Positions 32,392 through 64,000 of a DNA stretch of 64,000 nucleotides are shown here, one piece after another. The stretch is from Muraenolepis orangiensis. Lineage: Eukaryota; Chordata; Actinopteri; Gadiformes; Muraenolepididae. Position 1 is the stretch's first letter. Each line of letters starts with the position of its first letter. The DNA lies in contig CM051005.1 of the NCBI GenBank assembly GCA_027704905.1, positions 8,412,806-8,476,805 of the forward strand. The letters are read 5' to 3'. The position numbers and the translations under genes are program-made. Below the pieces are notes generated by a model that saw only the letters and a program-made list of their open reading frames with translations, was not told the DNA's origin and made no database searches.

Positions 32392-32640
32392 TGGTAGCTG
32401 TATAGCTCAGAGCGGTCGCCTCACAACCGGAAGGTTGCTGGTACGATCCCCTCCTCCTCCTAGCAAAACCTGTCGAGGTGTCCTTGAGCAAGACACCCTA
32501 ACTCTAACTGCTCGGCTGTCTCCCTGCATGGCTGACTCCGCCGTCGGTGGTTGAATGTGTGTGTGAATGGGTGAATGTGAGGCATGACTTGCAAAGCGCT
32601 TTGGATAAAAGCGCTATATAAAAGCATCCATTACCATTAC
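32392..32640 (+). mobile_element. tRNA-derived SINE (tail type 2)
   Basis: Head TAGCTCAGAGCGG (A box) and CTGGTACGATCCCC (B box), then the shared body CCTTGAGCAAGACACCCTAA. The tail is GTGAATGGGTGAATGTGAGG and AAGCGCTTTGGATAAAAGCG, different from the tail of the other SINEs here. Confidence 0.85.
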
Positions 32641-32654
32641 ATACATGTAAACAC

Positions 32655-32815
32655 ACACAGTAAAATGAGTTTCTCTGCATTTTAACCCATTGTAGTATTA
32701 GAAGCAGTGGGGCAGCTATTTTATATACAGTGCCTGGGGAGAAGTGTAGGGGGGAGGGGGTGGGGTCTGATGCCTTGCTCAAGGGCTAATCGGCAGTGCC
32801 CAGGTGTTTTTGGGA
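32655..32815 (-). mobile_element. SINE 3' part, minus strand
   Basis: TTTCTCTGCATTTTAACCC and GGCAGCTATTTTATATACAG, then TGCCTTGCTCAAGGGC, match the body and tail of the SINEs at 38589 and 45433. The tRNA head is absent. Confidence 0.7.
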
Positions 32816-33693
32816 TCTGTTAATTGACACAATCATTTTCTCAAAGGATTTGTATTGATAGTGTCTCTTGACACTATTATTGTCTTACGCACACCTTTTA
32901 CATTTAGATTCATACTGATTCATTCCGATTCCGATTCAGATTACTTTATTTATCCCGAGGGAAATTAAGGAAATATCATTCATATCATTTTATAAAAAAT
33001 AAATAAGTCTTACGTGTCCAACAGCATAGTCTGCCAGGCACCGGTTTGTTCCAGTCAGATGCGTCGTACTGGTACCCGGTCCAGTTGTCTGTACACCAAC
33101 AATTGTAAATACTTCACTTGATGGCTCTGCTCCGCTCAAACCACATGCACACCGCTCAGGAGAATGCTGCTGTCTCTGTTGCCTGGATGAGGGCACCCCT
33201 CAATTATGTCTGTGATGGAACACAGTAATTGACATTGGGTGCTGCAGAACAAAAACCATTCTCACTCTTGTTGGTTCTCTGTGAAACAATAAGGAGCCAC
33301 TTTAACGGTACTTCAACGTACAGCGTACAGGAGTTCAGCGATCACCTTTTTAGAAAAGGTGATATCGACAAGGGTTCTTTGTTTGTTATTTTTTTGTTTT
33401 GCCTATTTTAAAGCTGCGTGAGATAACTCTGGTGAGATTAGGCTGCCCTTGGGCGGCAGCTGGTTATAATAAAAACTGCACTGCACTTTATGAACCTGCA
33501 CCCACATTTCCATGCTGCCATATACAAACACACGTGGAGCAGACTGGTTACTGAACAGACTGGTTACTGGATGGCTTCAAATTAGGTAATTAACACGGTC
33601 TTCTCTCTTTAATGTGCATGAAGGTCAATAACAATGAGGAACATTTTCAGTATATTCGTAAAGAATACGGACATTGCAAACGCTATTGTGAAG
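32816..33693. other. No gene supported; LINE-like tail near 32930
   Basis: TTACTTTATTTATCCCGAGG at 32940 resembles a common fish retroelement 3' end on the minus strand. A small hairpin ATCACCTTTT/AAAAGGTGAT sits near 33344-33366. Confidence 0.45.
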
Positions 33694-33865
33694 ATACAAG
33701 ATACAATACAAGATTTATATTGGCCATTTGCAACAATTGTACAATGGAATGCTTACTCCCCATTCCCTCCCGCAGTGCAAATTTCTAAAACAATACTATT
33801 AAAATACTATACATAACAAAAATGAAAAGAAAAAAATTACATCATTAAAATAAAATAAAAAGAAC
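33694..33865 (-). mobile_element. LINE family A 3' end fragment
   Basis: GCCATTTGCAACAATTGTAC and TTCCCTCCCGCAGTGCAAAT match other family A termini. No coding part. Confidence 0.75.
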
Positions 33866-34134
33866 AATAAAGTGATGCAATGTAACATGACATTGCCTAA
33901 CATACATACATGCAAGGATCAGAAACGCAAAGTAAATGAAACACCTCACCCTGGATCACTGGCATCTCTATAGCTCGCTGATTCAGATGAACTGTGTCTG
34001 TTGAGATGGCTCCCACTTATGGGCTCCCGTTATTGATGCAACTCCATGTTACGTATCCATGTAGGCGCATGTTATTAATACTGCCATGCGCGAAACGCGT
34101 CACTTCCCTTGTGACGTGAAGCGTTTCCACCACT

Positions 34135-34171
<37 letters not shown>

Positions 34172-36242
34172 TGTACCCTGCCAGTACACTGAAATATATA
34201 ATAAATAAATTCACAGGGTCTCGTCATACGGTATCATATCACTAAACTGTTTTTTGGGGTCTTGCTGAGACCAATTCATAAACTTTCATATAAAGGTAAA
34301 TATGTATAAGTATATCAAATATATAACTATAAAAGAGTTATCTCATGCAGCTTTAAATCGATCTGATAATGCATTCACCTTGTGCATTTCTCTTAAAAAA
34401 AGTTGTCGTGGGATATGGTCAGACACATTAGCACTGTACCAGAAAACCCGAGTTCCACCCAAAAAAAACAATTATCTGCCAAAAATGTCAACCAAATCTT
34501 CCCACCTTTCCGGAGTTTCTGTATTGTGTTACGCCCAGTGCTCTGACCTTCCTTTGGCAGAACTATGCAAAAAGAGATTTATTTGGCCCACGGGAATAAA
34601 TAGTGTCAAAGTAGAAAATTGGAATGTGCATGTTTCATTTTGTTTCACTTGCTTTCATCTGAGACAACGGTTTCCATTTCCCCCAAAATCAAATTGGTTT
34701 GCAGGGTAAATCTCAGAAAGAAGTGATTGGTATTTTACGGGTGGAAAGTCAGTTCAGTACCGCTATTTAAATAGCGGTTTAAATCACCCTTTTGGTGATT
34801 GTGAAAATGGCATCCTTGTAACTACCCATAACATGTGCTTTGGTGGATCCCGAAGGCCAACAGTTACATTTTCTCTTCACATGCCGGCACAGTACAAAAG
34901 GGGTCTGATGGAAAAGAAGGACTTATTCTCAGAAGATATCAGTAATCTTAACCCGTGTGAATGCACCCCTGGCTTCTCCACGCCGTAGCGAGGAGGGGAA
35001 AAGGGTCTTCAGGCAAGGGAAATTCTCACAACAACAACTTTGTTTGTTGTTGTGTTAAGGCAGGGTGTTAACCACTTGGTTAAAGCATGTGGAAAAGCCC
35101 CACTATTTATTGAGTATCCCTAGGACCTGTGTTTAACTCAAACTGTAGTCTATGAATGTTAAGCATACTTTGAAATTGAAATCAAGCACATTCGCTGTGT
35201 GTGAGGCCTAAATGCTAACTGCTGTGCTCAATGGCTTTACAAAAAGGACCCTGCAGACATCATAATTTCATGAAAATATTAAATGGACTGCCTCCTCACC
35301 TTTACAAAGATGATAAATGAGTCTGCCTTCGAAACACTTATAAACACGTTCAGTGCCGTAATGTCTCATGAAAAGTGTTTTCCCTTTTTAAGTCTTGCTT
35401 TAGATATTTATTGAGATGCCCTTAAATGAACCTCACCCCCTGTAATATGTCTGCACAACTCCCATTGACCTTGTTGCTAAACACATAAAAGTGTCATGGG
35501 ATGGATAAAAAACCTGCGAGATGCGATCCTCCTATTTCACCAGAGACATTACCGTAAGGCATATCCTATTAAGGTAATGGGCTTTGAAAAACGTGTTGTA
35601 GAACATGTTTGTACACAAGACGTAGTGCCCACATACCCTGTTGCCGTACCCTGTTGGCTATCCTCTAATAAAGCAGTATATAGTGATTGTGAATAATATG
35701 TAGTTGCTGGCTTCTTATAAGATGTAATTTGCAGAGGAAAAACGTGTGTGTGTGTGTGTGTGTGTGGTGTGCATGTCTGTTTGTTACTAAAGAGATACAA
35801 ATTAAAAGAGTGTGCATATCACAAATCTTCCCTGGAGAAGAAAAATAACAAAACAAATTAGAGGTCACACTGCAGTTTTTCTTCACAACGTCTTAACCGC
35901 CTCGCCTCGCCGTCCTGATCGAACTCTCCCCCTTGGCCTCTCGCATCACTGCGAAACCCAATCTCTTTGCTCTAGCGTGCCCTCTAAGATCTGACTGGGG
36001 ATTGGTCTACTGTTTCGTAGTCTACCTCTACTTTTCCCATCCTCCCCCTCCCTCCTCTGCCCTGGGTGTGGCGAAAACTAGACCCCTCCTGAATCATCCT
36101 TGCATCCTATCCTCTTTAAGTGTTGGTGAATGCCCCCGGCCACCGTCAGTGCTGATCACCTCGAGGTGAACAAGAGTCATCCAGAGCAAGCATATCCCTT
36201 ATTTCTTTTGGGATACGTGGCCACTTGCCGAAAAGAGAGAGA
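33866..36242. other. Region upstream of asic1 exon A
   Basis: Contains (ATT)n at 34136-34170, a 20-bp palindrome at 34759-34778 with a hairpin beside it, and (TG)n at 35744-35766. The 5' UTR and promoter of the exon A transcript should lie at the right end; no clear core promoter element was recognised. Confidence 0.5.
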
Positions 36243-60294
<24,052 letters not shown>

Positions 60295-60832
60295 TACCGT
60301 TTTCACACTGGGCTAAAATACGGTATTCGCGGCGCTGCGAAACTAGTTTTCCTTCGCTTTTGCGTTCACACTGGCAAGCAGGCCCGGCGCCTCCTATAGG
60401 CGGAGTAGGCAAATACCTAGGGCCTCCGGCATGCGTAGGGCCTCCGGCTTCGCTAAACAAATATTTTTTCACTGATTTCGGGGCCCCCCCCCCCTCTCCA
60501 GCAATAGGAATAGGAATCTACTACTTCAGTCAGTAGCTTCCCCCCCCCCCCCGTCGGTCTTCACGATCACGACATTCCTCCCCCACTCCCCTGTTTTTGA
60601 AACATGACCGGTAAGTTTCGAATTTGTCCGGTAAAATAAAATCTCAAAGGGGGGCCTCCACAGAAAATTTTGCATAGGGCCTCCAAAAGTCTAGAACCGG
60701 CCCTGCTGGCAAGTAATGCGCATTCGCTACCCAACTAGTGTGCATTAACTGATCCACAGTGGGGTAGGTGGTTTCGATCCCTAAGTAACTAGTTCCGGTG
60801 CAACGCATTAAAACTACTACGGGTTTCGCTTC

Positions 60833-60866
<34 letters not shown>

Positions 60867-61016
60867 CTGAACGAAAACCTGATATCGAGTGCACAGCGAA
60901 TCGCGAATTAGAAGAGTGTGAACATAAAGTGTATTCGATGCGCACTAACTAATACGGTCTCGACACCCGTATTAACTAACACGGAAGTCGATACCGTATT
61001 CAGTGTGAAAACGGTA
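60295..61016. mobile_element. Inverted-repeat MITE carrying a nested hAT MITE
   Basis: TACCGTTTTCACACTG at the left and CAGTGTGAAAACGGTA at the right are exact 16-bp inverted repeats. A (TG)n tract lies at 60834-60864. The element was later hit by the hAT MITE at 60379-60705. Its own target duplication is unclear (TTA versus ATA). Confidence 0.8.
60379..60705. mobile_element. hAT MITE, 327 bp, exact 8-bp duplication
   Basis: Ends CAGGCCCGGCGCC and AGAACCGGCCCTG are imperfect inverted repeats; the subterminal word GGGCCTCC recurs several times. Duplication CTGGCAAG at 60371-60378 and 60706-60713. Confidence 0.92.
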
Positions 61017-62033
61017 ATATTCTGTGATCATTTGTTTTAGATTAAAGATTACAGAGAACAGTCCGCCTGTGTTCTGTTCTGTGTCGTGTTGTTTGTTGTA
61101 CTTTCATGCCTGGAGTGGAGCAGGTGGTGTGAGTAACACTGTATAGCTGTATTACTCTTGTCGTCTGCTTCTTTAGATGACTGTTGTGAAGCACAAACCC
61201 CTTGGGAAGATCAGCCATCACTTTCGGAGCCAATGACGTCAGGCGCGTCTCGTTACGGCGTACGACTGTAGCCCGCGCGCTTCAGTCGTGGAGTAAGTAG
61301 TGTCCGGTAGACGCGCACGTGTGGAGCGTTATCAGGAATACGAGAACATACGTTTGCGTCAGATCAACCAACGCAACAACCCCAGAGACTTGATCCGAAG
61401 GAAAGGAAAAAAAAAAAAAATCGGTTTACTATTCAGGGTTGTTAAATTAATGGGTGGTGTTGTGAGCAATCAATTCATTTATTTAGGCACCGCTGTTAAC
61501 AAGTCCACTTGGCATATGTTCTACTCTTTCTGAGGATTCACAAATTGTATTCATGACCCGTCCAGTAGCTGTTGAATGAACGTCGGCCACAAGTGTTAAC
61601 ATTATATGTGTGTACTAAAAGTGCGTATATATTATGACCTGACATGTTAACTGGTTAAGAATACAAAAAAAAGAAAAAGCTATTACCCCCAATTCAACTT
61701 GATATTGTGATGCTACAAGTTATATAATAAATATAATGTTGTTGAAAACATAGGACTTAGGTCATATTGTCCCATTTCATCAGCATAAGAATTGTTATAT
61801 ATAAATCGATCTACTACTAACTAACTATCAACTGTCTTGATAGACATCAAACTGTGAACATAGGGTTATAATCCCTGGGTCCTTCTATCCCTGTATCCCT
61901 GCCTTAATACCAGTCAAACAAACTATGTATCCCAGCTAGCAGCTAACTTAGGGCTTGAAATGTTTTTTTTTTTCCCGTAGTGATACAATTATATTTAATT
62001 GCACATCCATGAAACCGTAGATTCAGCATTTCA
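61017..62033. other. No gene supported
   Basis: Short frames without domains; poly-A/T runs. Confidence 0.5.
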
Positions 62034-62124
62034 TATATATATATATATATCTATATATCTATATCTATATATATCTATATCTATATACCTATATCTATAT
62101 CTATCTATATCTATATATATATAG
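62034..62124. repeat. (TATATC)n / (TA)n tract
   Basis: TA repeats with regular TATC units. Confidence 0.95.
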
Positions 62125-62457
62125 CCTATATATTTTAATTATTTAATTCTCAAGAGCTTGATACACAAATCTATAACAGTTATTTGCTTTCTTGCATGAC
62201 CATTTGTGTAACACCAATATCTCTACCGACTGTACTGTAATTACCAGACCTGTTTAAACATTTTTAATTGTCCAAACATAATTTGTGAGCCAGATGAAAC
62301 AACGTGTTACTGCAGCCATTCTCTCCGCGCTATTAAAGTATATTGGGTCTTTCAACAACATCAGCACCAACAACCCTCCACACTGGGCTGGGGATTGTGT
62401 GCGATACTGAAGGAACACTTTCAGTGTTGTGCGCGATGGGTGACTTCTGACAGTCGG

Positions 62458-62660
62458 CAGTATAGCTCAGGAGGGAGAGCGGTCGCCTCACATGCTGGTT
62501 CGATCCCCGGCTCCTCCTAGCAACAAAAAAAAACTGTTGAGGTTTCTTGCCTTGAGCGTCTAGCCCTAACCCTAACTGCTCCCCGGGCAGCTGTATAAAT
62601 AGCTGACCCCTGCTCCTAATCCTAGGATGGGTTAAATGCAGACAAATTCCTCTCGCTGTA
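62458..62660 (+). mobile_element. tRNA-derived SINE with shortened head
   Basis: TAGCTCAGGAGGGAGAGCGG (A box) and GCTGGTTCGATCCCC (B box) are closer together than in the copies at 32392 and 38589, because CAACCGGAAGGTTA between them is lost. Body CTCCTCCTAGC, tail GGATGGGTTAAATGCAGA. Confidence 0.85.

Positions 62661-64000
<1,340 letters not shown>

Noticed and set aside
36225..36242. Upstream extension of asic1 exon A to a TTG codon
   Set aside because: Not an ATG; the ATG at 36243 has a good Kozak context and fits family N-termini.

Overview
This looks like nuclear DNA of a ray-finned (teleost) fish. The reasons are a split gene with GT-AG introns, an ASIC-type channel whose coding exons read like vertebrate ASIC1, fish-type hAT transposons, CR1/L2-group LINEs and tRNA-derived SINEs, and a very high load of (CA/TG)n, (GA/CT)n and (TA)n tracts plus poly-C/G runs. 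Species cannot be named from sequence alone. No bacterial, phage or CRISPR feature was seen.

The one clear host gene lies on the + strand from about 36.2 to 58.6 kb. It is an acid-sensing ion channel of the ASIC1 type, one of the teleost asic1 paralogues. Two alternative first coding exons (36243-36764 and 46758-47402) each encode a complete N-terminus, first membrane segment and start of the extracellular domain. Each ends in phase 0 and can join the same nine downstream exons (49063-58349). The predicted proteins are 503 and 544 residues. The first form keeps the His and Asp that ASIC1a needs for proton gating. The second, like ASIC2b, lacks both. A 53-nt candidate cassette exon sits before the last exon. 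A (CA)n tract fills much of the 3' UTR, which ends near an AATAAA at 58608.

The left part (1-36 kb) has no host gene I can support and is built from mobile elements. These are a decayed hAT transposon (2087-3700), a second hAT transposase relic (5280-5627), hAT MITEs with exact 8-bp target duplications (6279-6655, 17646-17875), and a 695-bp hAT with an exact duplication inside a LINE tail (29542-30236). There are many 3' fragments of one LINE family (A) and an intact-frame reverse transcriptase LINE of another family (B) at 19.3-21.1 kb. There is also a 1.6-kb (GA)n block at 12.7-14.3 kb. The same families continue within the channel gene's introns (SINEs, a LINE tail, a MITE-like repeat) and to its right, where a hAT MITE is nested in another inverted-repeat element at 60.3-61.0 kb.

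The most interesting points are the exchangeable N-terminal halves of the channel and the possible C-terminal cassette exon. Next come the hairpin at the 5' truncation point of the intact LINE, and several long near-perfect palindromes. I did not find a convincing wholly new system.
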